Shown here one piece after another: positions 45,658-56,861 of a stretch of 64,000 nucleotides of DNA. The stretch is from Amblyomma americanum (taxonomy: Eukaryota; Arthropoda; Arachnida; Ixodida; Ixodidae), in NCBI RefSeq assembly GCF_052857255.1, contig NC_135498.1, positions 113,647,223 to 113,711,222 on the forward strand, in the 5' to 3' direction. Both the position numbers and the translations under genes were made by a program. Below the pieces are notes generated by a model. That model did not search any database and was not told the origin of the DNA. It was given only the letters and a program-made list of their open reading frames with translations. Position 1 is the stretch's first letter. Each line of letters starts with the position of its first letter.

Positions 45658-45798
45658 GGTACGAACCGGCCTGGTCAGTGGCTGACACTCAGGTTGTAGG
45701 CCTCGCAGGCGGCGGCTCGCTTTGTGGACGGGTGTTGTGTCCAAGCGTCGTTGATCAGCGTCATAGTTGCCCTCGGGGTGAGCGTTAATGGAACGATA

Positions 45799-45814
45799 CC
45801 CAGCGGCTCCACCA
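45799..45814 (-). promoter_or_regulatory. tRNA primer-binding site
   Basis: Minus strand TGGTGGAGCCGCTGGG, three bases inside the 5' LTR end. TGG at the start pairs with a tRNA CCA end. The related element shares TGGTGGAGC then differs, so the primer tRNAs may differ. I could not name the tRNA. Confidence 0.7.
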
Positions 45815-45817
45815 AAA

Positions 45818-45984
45818 TGTCGCCGACAAACGTAGGGCGGCATGAAAAGGGGCTTTTTTAATCCGAAGGCCAGAAACCCAGCAGCCCGCGTTCGAACGGG
45901 AACGTCCTCTTCTTCGCTCCCACACGAGCCCAGTAATGCCGCAAGGCCGCATGGCGGCGCTCGCAGAATGTGAGCAGTGTGGCA
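45818..45984 (-). repeat. 5' LTR, 167 bp, of the 40-46 kb Ty3 element
   Basis: Same length and termini as the LTR at 40495-40661, about 97 percent identical by eye. Followed on + by ATAT, the target duplication. Confidence 0.95.
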
Positions 45985-46710
45985 ATATCAAAGCAATCCG
46001 ATTGTAAGGGTCACACTTTAAGCTCTCAGTTTTATGTAGGTCTCCAGTGAATATGCCAGTGTCGCGCAAAAGAATGCATCGCAGCTGCTCTCCGTCGTGT
46101 CACTGGCGTCCAACATATCTTTATATGCGCCAGTTTGAGATGCGGTGCACTACTTCGCTCTTTTCGCCGGAATGAGCTGATTTTAGCAGGCATCAAACGA
46201 AATTCCATCCCATCAACAGCGTTTTCTGCACCGTGGTCTGCTAGGACATCCGTTGCACCTATGTCTCAGTCATGGAATCTCAGTATCGCAGCTTCTATAA
46301 ACGACTTGCCAGCAAAAGTAGCTAAAAACGCTTTGATAATCATAGATGATGAATGAATAAACTTACAATATTTTCATCGTTTTTGTTATGAACATAACTT
46401 GAAATATTGGTGATCCAAAAAAGTGCGTTTGTTGGTTGCAATTTTTCAACGACACAAAAGCGCAGGCGTCGGCGCCATGACAGCGCAAACGGAGCATCAC
46501 GTTTTGTAATGTTTTGCTCTTCGTGGCATTGTTTGAGTGCTCGCGCGGCAGACATGTATGAAGAACAGATGTGTGTTTTGGAAGCAAGCGACAAGAATTA
46601 CCCCCTGTCAACACTGCTGAGTTGGACCGGCTATAAGCATGAAGAAAGGCAGCTCTGCGACATCTTTTCATCTAGAAAGGCAATGAATACTCCTGCGTGG
46701 TTTTACTTAC

Positions 46711-46792
46711 CTGGGTGAATCGCATGAACGGTGAGTCCCGCTCCACGTTTCTCTACAACGGATCTGTATTCACACGCGTTACTAGTATGCGG
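46711..46792 (-). other. Possible internal host-gene exon
   Basis: On the minus strand, a pyrimidine-rich run ending ccatatag is followed by 82 open bases ending CCCAG|gtaagt, a consensus donor. Entry is phase 0 and exit phase 1. The peptide includes EYRSVVEKRGAGLTVHAIHP. No partner exons were identified. A GTGAGT donor-like site on the + strand overlaps the same place, so chance is quite possible. Confidence 0.22.
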
Positions 46793-48754
46793 CTATATGG
46801 AATGGGGAGTGGAGGCAGGCTGCTTGCGGTTGCGTCAGTTACAATGCGTTGCAAAAGAAGAACGTGCGTCTAGCTTGCGTGACAACTGTTGCCCTCATAG
46901 TCTCCATCTGCGTTCAATAGTCAGGTGCCGCGGTAAATAACATACCACCAGCGTTACGCTGTCGCTTCCTAGCGCTTTGAAAACTATAGAGAATGTCTAT
47001 TGCATTCGATTCAGTGCGAAAGCATGGATTTGTGCTGCGTAGAACACGACGATGAGCGGGCAGTGGCGCGTGACAGAGTGCTCGGGCTAGGCCAGTTGAG
47101 GACAACAGATGATTTTGCTCGAGGTTGGTACTCGTCGGATTGGTACTTACGCGTTAATATTCGTCATATTAAATTTTTTGGAGACAGTAATCGCATGTGG
47201 AAGGCTGCTGTATTTTCCTGGCCTAGTCATCTTATCTGTGCTTATCTGTGCTTCCCTATTGGAACAGAATTTGAGGCTGTATTATGTCAAAGTCAGGTCA
47301 TTCTTGAGTCTCCCCTGATATGCAGGCGTCAATGCTTCCTCTCCTCCTGAGCACTGCGAACTGCCGGGGACGCAACTGCACATTATTTAGTATTTCAAGA
47401 CTTCTGCTATATGCCTCGCTGTGCGGCCCGCTTTCAAGCCGTTCGCCATTGGCGATCGTTTGTTATTTTCACTTTGTTACTTAGTCTTGGTTGTCTGCCA
47501 CCAGCGATTCTCCGAGTTGAAACTCTTCCCTGGCATGGGACATTACCCACAGACCTTTCTACACCGCACTCACCAGTGTTCTCTGGTATTTTTAGTTTTC
47601 CTAGCCCCTTCTTGCTTTGCCACTCGACAAATTTTCTGCACTTTTTAATTATATGCAGATTTGTTAAATGCGCTATAAATTTCGCATAATGCTAAGCTGT
47701 GAGATGAGATATCAGGCTTCTTGTTAATGAAGGCATGCCTTTTCCATTCTCTCTTCTTATTTATGGAAGGCATACTGGTCGCAGCATTCAGTTTAAGAAT
47801 GCTTTAGACGCTGCTGCAAGGCACCGTGATGGCAATTAATAAAAAGCTGCACATCCTATGTTCGAATAGTTAAACTCTTTTCATCACGCATAAAAATACA
47901 GTGGTATTCCAGTCAGCTCACAATTCAGTGTGGTTAAGACAGTCATTGTGGCTCTCATCAAAGAATGTATATAGGTGCATTACATAAAATCTGTTCATTT
48001 GTTTTGTCGATAGCGAGCTCATCGATTTTTATGTTCCTATATTCACATCTATTTTTAGTTTCTATACCAGTAGACAATTTCTTCTCCTGTTATTCACGAC
48101 ATTGTTCGTGCCAATGACAGCAGTGGCTCTGGATGCATTTATTTTCAGTTGCCAGCTGCCAGCATCTGGTAGGCCATGCATGCTTCGTGCGTTTGCCTGT
48201 GCTATCTCTCCTCAGCTGTTCATGGTAATTATTTTTCAGTGCTCCTCTCCTTACCTGCCTATTTAGAAAAAAATATTTTCGAGATAGGCTCGCTGCAAGG
48301 TTCGGAAATGCATGCAGAACTCTGCATTCATGTCAACGCAGTACCTCTCTTTATAAAAACATCCACTGTATATTTTTATGAAATATATTTGCGCACGTAG
48401 ATCTTGAAACCGCTAGTGTTAACATAAAGGAGTTGAGCCCGCTTTAGGTGCAGTGACTGTTGCACACCTGTTGCATCTTATGCATATGTGTCCTCAAGGG
48501 GCCAAAATGTTCATTTATCCCTTTAGAACCATTGTGTTCTCCAACAAAGCTTTACCGGTATTTCTGGTGCATAGACCCAATTTTCACTTGGTAATGTACC
48601 ATTGCATGATGACAACAATCATTGTATGTCATAACATCCTTGCAGTGCACTCGGTAAGCTAGTGTTAGCACAGATGTATTGCTGGTTTATTTCCACGGCA
48701 TATGGTCTTACTGCAGTGTGTACCTCAACCTTCTTAACACTGTATCATTGAAAA

Positions 48755-48985
48755 ATTGGTAGTTGGTTCTTGATGAAAGGAAATGGCACTGTTACTGTCA
48801 AACATTTTGATGGACACATGAACCATGATGTAAGAAAATGGTGAAGGAAAGAGTGAAAGAAGAAAAACAAAGGTGCCATAGCGGAGGACTCCGGAATAAT
48901 TTTGACCACCTGGGGATCTACAACGTGCAGTGACACTGCATAGCAGATGATTTAACCTCTGTTCTGTTGGGTCATCAACCCCCAT
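48755..48985 (-). repeat. Ruka-like SINE, long-tail subtype
   Basis: Minus strand shows gtgtcactgcacgttgtaga, ggtcaaaattattccggagt, ccgctatggcacc, a C/T stretch, then a tail with tgccatttcctttc. Same tail as at 25.2 and 55.9 kb. Confidence 0.7.
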
Positions 48986-49310
48986 AAAAACAAGCAAACC
49001 TTCTTTAAACTAATATTTCATTGCGGCAGCTACTCTCAATGTGCCTGCCTTGCTATCGGTTTTTTAGTTTTCAGAAAGTACAAATAGTCAAGTCTTCAAC
49101 ACAATGATGCTAAATTTCTTCCCTCCGAAGCTAGAGAGCCATAGGCTTTTGCATGCAAGCTGCATATTGTACGGGGTTTAGGTATAGAGAAAAGGATTAT
49201 GTCGCGTTAGTACAATCTCAAATGGTTTCTTATTTTATCATGACAGCTATACTAAAATAAGTTTTTAATATTTATTCATTTTTGCACCACATATGTGTGC
49301 CTTTTCTTCA

Positions 49311-49410
49311 GCATGAGCCCCCGCTTAGAGATGTACCTGACAGATCTGAGATAGTCCACTCGTCGACGGCCAGTGTGTTTTCTAGGCTGTGCATCACTGC
49401 CTTTCAGGAA
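49311..49410 (+). other. Possible internal host-gene exon
   Basis: tgtgccttttcttcag precedes an open frame starting HEPPLRDVPDRSEIVHSSTA and running to FQE with a G|gtacaa donor-like site at 49411. Phase 0 in, phase 1 out. The frame remains open to 49512 past the donor. The peptide looks coding-like but I recognise no family and no partner exons. Confidence 0.28.
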
Positions 49411-49903
49411 GGTACAACGGTACGGATACTTCAGTCAGGGCAGTATGTGATACCTTTAGGAATATCTTGCACTTTCGCTTCTAATTTGTTATCAATTTTC
49501 CTTCAGCTATAAATATCTACGCTACTACTTTCCCATTGATATTGCCAAAAAATTAAAAAGAAACATTTCCTTATGCTTTCCTTGGTTTTGGCGACTGTTC
49601 GTTTTCTCAGTATGTACATTGGAGCAGTTGTACACACAAGTTTTTGTACAGTATGTACTTTTTCTTTCTTGCTGTCATCCAGGCTGTGACCTTAAACTGC
49701 ATGATAAATTTTGCAGATATTTCTAGGAGAGGCCGCAGACTTTAAAAGAAGGCCAATAATTATATTTGCAGCCTTTTTCTTGGTCTGCTTTTAAATGAAC
49801 AATTATAATTATACACATTAAATGTCCTATGGCCCGCCGTTAACATGGGCTCTTTGTCAGTAAGCACCAGCTGCTTGTAATTGCTGCTTTGAGACCATTA
49901 TAT

Positions 49904-50035
49904 TGTAACAGTTGTTACACTAAAAAGGAACTGCAGCGGCTGAACGAGGGCACCAGAGAAACGGATCTACCCTTCAGCGTCGTCTACTTCTAGAGGCTGC
50001 GATCTCTTCTTCTTCTACTTCCAATCTTTGTGTCA
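49904..50035 (-). repeat. 3' LTR, 132 bp, of the 50-55 kb Ty3 element
   Basis: Minus strand begins TGACACAAAG and ends TGTTACA; the outermost 16 bases form a palindrome TGTAACAGTTGTTACA. It follows a PPT-like AAGAGGGGGCAG (50036-50049). Four substitutions and one indel from the 5' LTR. Confidence 0.95.
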
Positions 50036-50163
50036 CTGCCCCCTCTTCAGGAGCATCGCCCCGATGCGGTGTTACCGTCAGACCGAATAGCGGGGAGAAA
50101 AAGTGTTCAAGAGGTACACCATGAGTCTGACATCACGGAATATGACTACATGCAGCCGGAAAG

Positions 50164-53100
50164 TCACTCGGGGGGTCGCTCGTAGTACGGCTTCATTCGC
50201 ACCACATGCAGAACGTCGCTGCGCTTGCCGTTGTGCGATGAACGAGCTGGCGAGGCTGGTGCAACTTCGTACGTTACGTCGCTGAGGCGGCGGACAACAA
50301 GGTAAGGGCCGAAGTAGCGGCGCAGTAACTTTTCGGACAGCCCGCGGCGACGAACGGGCGTCCAAACCCACACATAGCCGCCTGGGTGGTAGGTAACGTA
50401 GCGGCGTCCAAGGTTGTAGCGGACAGCATCGATCTGCTGCTGACGGTGAATGCGGTGTCTGGCCAGTTGCCGTGCTTCTTCCGCGCGCTGAACATAGGTG
50501 GCGACGTCGACAACAAGTTCACTCCCACTGTCAGGGGGGTACACGGGTAGCATAGCATCGAGGGGGGTGGTAACCTGTCGACCGAAGACTAATTCGAACG
50601 GAGTGAGCTGCGTCGTCTCTTGCTGCGCGGTATTATACGCGCATGTTGCGTATGGGAGAATTTCGTCCCATGTCTTGTGCTCGATATCAATATACATGGA
50701 AAGCATGTCGGTCAAGGTCCTGTTGAGGCGTTCTACCAAGCCATTTGTCTGCGGGTGGTAGGCTGTTGTACGTCTATGGCTGGTGTGCGTGAGATTGAGT
50801 ACAGCCTGAGTGAAGCGGGCCGTAAATGGAGCTCCACGGTCAGTACTGATAGCTGCAGGAGCGCCATGACGCAGGACGATGTTGTGGACGAAGAAGTCGG
50901 CGACTTCAGCAGCAGTACCGTTTGCAAGTGACGTGGTCTCAGCGTATCGGGTCAAATAATCTGTCGCGACCGCAATCCACCGGTTTCCTCTGGTCGACTT
51001 CGGAAAAGGGCCGAGGAGGTCTATGCCAATTTGCTGAAAAGGGGTCTTTGGTGGTGCTATGGGCTGCAGAAAGCCGGCTGGCTTCAGAGGAGGAGATTTG
51101 CGCCGTTGGCAATCCCGGCATGTTACGTATCTACGCACGGATGGGAATAAATTGGGCCAGTAATACTTAAGCCGAATCTTTGCCAGTGTGCGACTAACCC
51201 CCAAGTGGCCGGCGGATGGTTCATCATGACAAGCGCTTAAGATTTCGGAGCGTAACTGGGATGGCACAAGCAGAAACGTATCTTTGTTGCTGTCAAAGTT
51301 GCGCTTGTAGAGGACTCCACGCCGCAGAATGAAGGTCTGTAGTCCACAGCGAAACACACGAGGTACATGAGAATTCAAACCCTCCAGATACTTAACGAGT
51401 GGCGCCAACTCAGAATCTGCTCGTTGAAGCTGCGCCATACGGGAGATGCTAATGGCACAAAGAGCAGGGCAATCGTCGGGAATGTCTTGCGTAGCCGGTT
51501 CCACGGGCGCTCGTAATAAACAGTCCGCGTCCTGGTGCTGCCGACCCGATTTATAGACGACCGTAACGTCGTACTCCTGTAAACGGAGGCTCCATCTGGC
51601 CAACCGGCCAGAAAGGTCTTGAATGCTGGCCAGCCAGCATAGCGAGTGATGATCGCTGACAACACGAAACGGTCGGCCGTAGATGTAAGGTCGAAACTTA
51701 CTCAGAGCCCAGATGACGGCAAGGCACTCTTTTTCGGTCGTCGAATAGTTCCGTTCCGATCGAGAAAGTGTGCGGCTCGCGTAGGCGATTACTCGCTCTG
51801 CGCCGTCCTGCCACTGTACGAGGATCGCTCCGAGGCCGACATTGCTGGCGTCAGTGTGGACATCAGTCTCTGCATTCTCGTCAAAATGAGATGGTATTGG
51901 TGGACTTTGAAGGCGGCAGCGGAGTTCCTCGAAGGCTGCGTCTTGGGCACTTCCCCATACGAAGGGTGTGTCATGTCGATTCAAGGCAGTCAATGGCTCA
52001 GCTAGGCGAGAAAAATCTTTAACAAAGCGGCGGTAATACGAGCAGAGGCCCAAAAAACGTCGGAGGGCCTTCTTGTCGGTTGTGCGTGGGAAACTATAGA
52101 CGGCGGAAGTCTTGTCGGGGTCTGGAAGAACACCTTGTGCGCTGACAACATGTCCTAAGAAACGGAGCTCCTCGAAGGCGAAATGGCATTTCTCTGGCTT
52201 GATCGTTAGTTGTGCAGACTGAAGAGCTTGAAGGACAATGCGCAATCACTGCAAGTGTTGTTCGAAGCTAGACGAAAAGATGACCACGTCGTCCAGGTAC
52301 ACAAGGCCCGTCTGCCACTTCAAACCAGCTAAGACAGTGTCCATCATGCGTTGAAATGTGGCCGGAGCGGAGCAAAGTCCAAACGGCAGCACCTTAAATT
52401 CGTACAGACCGTCGGGTGTCACGAAAGCCGTTTTCTCGCGGTCTCTCTCGTCCACCTCGATCTGCCAATATCCGCTTTTCAGGTCTAAGGAAGAGAAGAA
52501 CCTGGCGTCCCGGAGTCGGTCAAGGGCATCATCGATCCTCGGTAGTGGGTATACGTCATTTTTGGTAACATTATTCAGTTTCCTGTAATCAACACAGAAT
52601 CGCAACGTGTTGTCTTTCTTTTTCACCAGGACTACCTGCGACGCCCACGGACTTGTTGACGGCTGTATAACGTCGTCTACAAGTATTCCATCGACTTGCG
52701 TCCTAATAGCTTCGCGCTCTTTAGGCGAAACGCGGTATGGACGCTGACAAACTGGTGGCGTGGCCGAATCGGTGACAATGCGATGCTTGGCTACCGGCAT
52801 ACGTCCGACCTTGGAGCTCGCCGCGAAGCAATCTTTAAAATCAAGTAGCAGCGACGACAGAAGGTTCTTCTGATGAGGTGACAACTCCGAGTTGATTTTA
52901 ACCTTCTGAAGGGCGTTACTTGGTGCGGCATCGTCGTGAAGATTCACCTGTACGGGGCACAGATTCGGCAACCTATCCACGTCGTCGAGGAAGGCGACGG
53001 CCGTTCCCTTGGCGAGGTGCTGAATTTCGTTCGTGAAATTCGTCAGAAAAACTGTCGCACAGCCGTCATTCAGTTCAACAAGACCGCGCGCGATAGCCAC

Positions 53101-53737
53101 ACCCTTCTCGAGCAACAGCGAAGGGTGACTGTCCGCCATACCTTCGTAGTCGTGAAACGAGTCGTTCCTCACTAACATCAGCACACTGGACCGTGGTGGC
53201 AGCATTACGTCGTCTTCGACTCTACTCAGAGCGTTGACTCCTGGGCCTTCTGTGTTACTGTGCGCCACGGCTTGCTTCGACGAAAATGTGACTCGCGCCT
53301 CGTGTAGATCGATCACAGCACCGTTTGCCTGTAGAAAGTCGAGGCCCAGGATCAAATCTCTTGAGCACTCGCTCAACACGACGAATTCACCCACATAGAA
53401 GAAACCGCGGATGCCGACTCGGGATGTGCACCTTCCGGCCGGGCTAATGAGGTGACCTCCAGCCGTGCGAATTCTAGGGCCCAACCATGGTGTCAAAACT
53501 TTGCTCAATACCTGGGCGAGGGTGTGGCTCATCACGGAATAGTCAGCCCCAGTATCAAGTAAAGCGATGGTGTCAGTTCCGTCAAACGTCACACGCAAAT
53601 CAGAAGTAGCGCGTCGGATGCTGCCGCTACCCTGCCCCGGTGAGGAATCAACGTATCGGTATATCGGCGGCGGAGGATCTTCAGTTTTCCCGACAGCAGC
53701 GGCCTTGCCTACGGAGACCGCTGGAATTAGTTTTCCC
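50164..53737 (-). pseudogene. Ty3 pol with a single premature TGA
   Basis: Continues from gag in the -1 frame at GGGAAAAC (53730-53737) and is open to 52249, then after TGA (52246-52248) open again to 50164 in the same frame. The TGA replaces an Arg codon position (relatives read HLKRL); CGA to TGA fits CpG decay. Protease: ALLDTGADYSVMS. RT: FCVDYRKLNNVT, FFSSLDLKSGYWQI, VYLDDVVIFS. RNase H: VHTDASNVGLGAIL, TEKECLAVIW, VSDHHSLCWL. Integrase: CHDEPSAGHLG, CRDCQRRK, IGIDLLGPF, STDRGAPF, NGLVERLNRTLTDM, and a GPY module RRYFGPYLVVRRL. The zinc-binding spacing is one residue shorter (RYVTCRDC) than in the sister element. Confidence 0.93.
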
Positions 53738-54932
53738 GGCGTGGACTGGGAGATCGCCGCTCAGGGTAGCCGGCGTCTCGGCGAGGGCTTGGGGAACGGT
53801 AACGCAGCGGAGATGACGACCTAGGATCGTAGCGACCGTATGTCCCAGACCTCTGACGGGCCGACAGATGAGCTTCAATTTTGAATGGTCGTTCGCCATT
53901 CCGGGGGCAAGGGTCGTCGGGCGCAAAACCACGCAGACCCACTAGGCGGTACGGGCAGGCCCTGTAAAGATGTCCCGCCTCACCAAAGTGGTAGCAAAGG
54001 GGCCGCCGGTCCGGTGCACGCCACACTTCACACTTCCGTGGCCGCTGATAAGCTGGTCGAGCAGGCACACGGGAAAGACCAGACTGCTGCGCTGCGTGAG
54101 TCCCGGTGCTCACGTCGTAGCCTGGCGTTGTGGCCCGGCAGAGGACAGATGCATAGGTTGGTCTGACCTGAGTCTGTCTTGGGATCTCAGGCAGTTGTTG
54201 CTGCTGTGCTGCTAGGCGCACCTCGTCCCGGACGACTTCAGACAGCGATGTAACAGACGGCGCGCTGAGAGGCAGCTGGAGGGCTTGTAATTCCTCCCTG
54301 ACGATCGACCTGGTTAGGTCCCGTAAAACGGCCGCATCACTCTCTAGCGGCATCGAAGAAACAGCGGGCCCAAGCGTGCTTACATCCCGATTGTATTGCC
54401 GGGCTCGTTGCAGGAGCGTCGTCTCCATGGTAGTCGCTTCCTTGAGGAATTCGTCAACAGCACGCGGTGGACTGCGCACAAGACCGGCGAAAAGTTCCTG
54501 CTTGACCCCGCGCATGAGGTTGCGAAGCTTCGTCTCCTCCGCCATGGATGGGTCAGCACGCTTGAAGAGGCGCGTCATGTCTTCTACATACATGCGGACG
54601 CTTTCGTTAGTCCGCTGGTTACGGGAGCGAAGCGCAGCTTCAGCTTTCTCCCGGCGGTCTGCGTTGGGGAATGTAGCTATGAGATTTTGGCGAAATGTCT
54701 CCCAGGTGGACAGGTTGCTCTCGTGGTTCTCGTACCATGTCCTAGCAGAGTCCTCGAGCGCAAAATACACATTATGGAGCTTACGGTCGTCGCTCCAACT
54801 GTTGTAGCGGGCGACCCGCTCGAAGGTGTCCAGCCAGTCTTCCGCATCTTCGTACACGTCGCCGTGAAAAGATGGCGGTGTTCGCGGCGTGTGGTAGAAG
54901 ATGGGCGCCGGGAACCTGCTGTCTGTGGCCAT
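53727..54932 (-). CDS. Ty3 gag polyprotein
   Basis: 401 codons, no stops, starting at an ATG that aligns with the sister element. Capsid region: PPSFHGDVYEDAEDWLDTF, NVYFALEDSARTWYENHE, RADPSMAEETKLRNLMRGVK. The zinc knuckle reads CYHFGEAGHLYRAC, with Phe in place of the second cysteine, which should impair zinc binding. It ends RREN at TAA, directly over the GGGAAAAC site shared with the sister element. Confidence 0.92.
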   Translation of the reverse strand: MATDSRFPAPIFYHTPRTPPSFHGDVYEDAEDWLDTFERVARYNSWSDDRKLHNVYFALEDSARTWYENHESNLSTWETFRQNLIATFPNADRREKAEAALRSRNQRTNESVRMYVEDMTRLFKRADPSMAEETKLRNLMRGVKQELFAGLVRSPPRAVDEFLKEATTMETTLLQRARQYNRDVSTLGPAVSSMPLESDAAVLRDLTRSIVREELQALQLPLSAPSVTSLSEVVRDEVRLAAQQQQLPEIPRQTQVRPTYASVLCRATTPGYDVSTGTHAAQQSGLSRVPARPAYQRPRKCEVWRAPDRRPLCYHFGEAGHLYRACPYRLVGLRGFAPDDPCPRNGERPFKIEAHLSARQRSGTYGRYDPRSSSPLRYRSPSPRRDAGYPERRSPSPRREN

Positions 54933-55088
54933 TTCCGGTGGGACCGTCGGTCGAGGCTGCGTCTTCCTCGTCGGGTTGTCAAGAGGCCCGAACTCAGGTG
55001 TCTCACCGCGGAGGCGGCGGCTTGGGCGCTGATGGACCAGTGTGAGCGCCGTCTTTATCTCGTAGGCGTGCGCAGGTCGGGAAGCGTA

Positions 55089-55106
55089 CCCAGAACTGCT
55101 CCACCA
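55089..55106 (-). promoter_or_regulatory. tRNA primer-binding site
   Basis: Minus strand TGGTGGAGCAGTTCTGGG, four bases after the 5' LTR end. Shares its first nine bases with the PBS at 45799-45814. Confidence 0.65.
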
Positions 55107-55110
55107 GATG

Positions 55111-55243
55111 TGTAACAGTTGTTACACTGAAAAGGAACTGCAGCGGCTGAACAAGGGCACCAGAGAAACGGATCTACCCTTCAGCGTCGTCTACTTCTAG
55201 AGGCTGCGATCTCTTTCTTCTTCTACTTCCAATCCTCGTGTCA
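55111..55243 (-). repeat. 5' LTR, 133 bp, of the 50-55 kb Ty3 element
   Basis: Pairs with 49904-50035; one extra T in the TCTTTCTT run and four substitutions. Confidence 0.95.
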
Positions 55244-55930
55244 ATACGACTAGTGAAGCCACTTAAGATATTCTTGTCTAGGTGTGCATAGGCTGGCACT
55301 TATTTTCCTTCCAAGCATGCTTTCATATTTTGTGTCAGAAGGATTGAAAGAGAGACCAGAGTCCGTACTTCAAAACAGTTCTCCGCTTCATACATAGCAG
55401 GCAACGCTGCCAAAGCTAGCGCGTCTGTAGGCACAGGCTAAGTCCATGCCCAGAAAGTGGTTCGCATTGCAACCAAAGTGGATACAAGCATACTCATTGT
55501 GACAGATCTTAAGTACATGAATGGCAATCTCCTTGACTTCATTTCATCTCTTGCCACATTTGCGTCCTCCAACTCATTGAGACTTCTAAAAGTAAAAATG
55601 TCCTTGGTGGGCTGATACGCGGCTGGTAGGGCGAATCACCCTTACTTCATCCGCACCTAACAAGAATGTCACGCTTAGTGAAAATTGGATCCAGAAGTTC
55701 TGAGTACTGAGTGCCTCACAGCTTTGAACGTAATTTTCAGCGCTGCCACTTCGTTTTATACCACACTTTGTTGTCCAAAAAATCACCTAGGTTTCGAGAA
55801 GGACAACTTATACGGGGTGGTGTAATGAGGTTTCACGGACGCACTACTTCCGCAGCCACCGCAGCTTTGCCTGCTATGTAAGAAACGGAATGTAGTTGGC
55901 AGTGTGGGCATAAAGAACCTTGTGAACCTT
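55244..55930. other. Intergenic DNA with one unassigned open frame
   Basis: A 57-codon + frame (55442-55615, including RIATKVDTSILIVTDLKYMN) is open but starts without ATG or a good acceptor. Not recognised; probably a relic or chance. Confidence 0.3.
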
Positions 55931-55934
55931 AAAA

Positions 55935-56215
55935 TGGAATTGAAATTGTCTTGCGGAAATCAAATGGCGCAGGATCTGTCTCACATATCGCCGGACACTT
56001 GAACCATGCAGTAAGGGAGAGTATAAAGGGGGACTGAGAAGAAAGGATGAAAAGGTTCCGTAGTGGAGGGCTCTGGAATAATTTCGACCAACTGGGGATA
56101 TTTAACGCGCTCTGACATCGCACAGCACACGAGCGCCTTTGTGTTTCGCCTCCATCGAAACGCGGCCGCCAGAGTGTGGTTCGAGCCCGGGTACTCTGGA
56201 TCAGAAGCCGAGCCC
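55935..56215 (-). repeat. Ruka-like SINE, head to tail
   Basis: Minus strand starts with a B-box-like ggctcgaaccac near 56185, then gcggccgcgtttcgatgg, gcgttaaatatccccag, ttggtcgaaattattccag, agccctccactac, a C/T-rich stretch and a tail with gccatttgatttcc. Best preserved reverse copy in the window. Confidence 0.8.
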
Positions 56216-56861
56216 ACTAACCACTTTTCTCACTTTTTCTCAGCCACCGCGGCGGGCATGTAACCTTGTCCACAAACAGTATTGTCAAGTTTACCAATAT
56301 AATTAGTGTATGCTAGGGGTATGCCATTCTTTAAGGAGAGTGCTTATTTGCAGGAAACTATCTAGTCACTGACGTTTCTGAAGTTTTTAAGTTTATTAAC
56401 ATCTGTTTGTAACCACGGTTACACAGCTTTGCCCTGCGTTTCATTGAAAGACAGCAATGACCTCACGGCAAACTTTGGGCATGACTTTTTAAACCTTCTA
56501 GAGTGATTTGGAAGTGTTCAGCATGTATTAGAATGGTAACGTTTTCACTTGAAGTGTTTGTTTATGATGAGATTTCATAATGGCCTACCCTAAACGTAAC
56601 CCGGGGGCCACGCCAATACTCGGTGACGCTCAAGTCCGCATCTAATGGCTTTTATGTTTAAATGTAAAAATGACTGCGTCATGTCCAGTATAAGTATGCA
56701 CGCGATCTAAGTAGGCACGAAATAATAAAGAACCCTCTACGAAGCTGTACCATAACACATCTGAAGGTTTCGCACTTAAAATGCAGCCTTTATTTTGCAA
56801 TTTGTGGAGCTCTCTGTGCTGCATACTTAGCCTTTACGTAGCAGGCCATAAACCCTTGAAG

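Larger units (their letters stand above)
40495..45984 (-). mobile_element. Ty3/gypsy element with paired LTRs and 4-bp target duplication
   Basis: 5490 bp on the minus strand, flanked by ATAT at 40491-40494 and 45985-45988. It has 167-bp LTRs, a PBS, gag, pol and a PPT. About 3 percent LTR divergence indicates a fairly recent insertion. Pol carries frameshifts, so this copy is defective. It resembles the element at 49.9-55.2 kb along its whole length. No envelope-like gene is present. Confidence 0.93.
45989..49903. other. AT-rich region between two Ty3 elements
   Basis: Mostly T-rich on + with many short frames. It contains two possible isolated exons and one SINE, listed separately. The frame at 47411-47689 starts with a hydrophobic stretch but has no supporting start context or domain. 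Confidence 0.4.
49904..55243 (-). mobile_element. Ty3/gypsy element, nearly intact
   Basis: 5340 bp on the minus strand with paired LTRs, PBS, gag, pol and PPT. Flanks are ATAT (49900-49903) and ATAC (55244-55247), an imperfect 4-bp target duplication. The only gross defect seen in coding sequence is one in-frame TGA in pol; the gag zinc knuckle has also lost a cysteine. Confidence 0.93.

Noticed and set aside
40495..55243. Envelope gene that would make either Ty3 element an errantivirus-like retrovirus
   Set aside because: Integrase ends close to the PPT and LTR in both; there is no room for or trace of an envelope frame.
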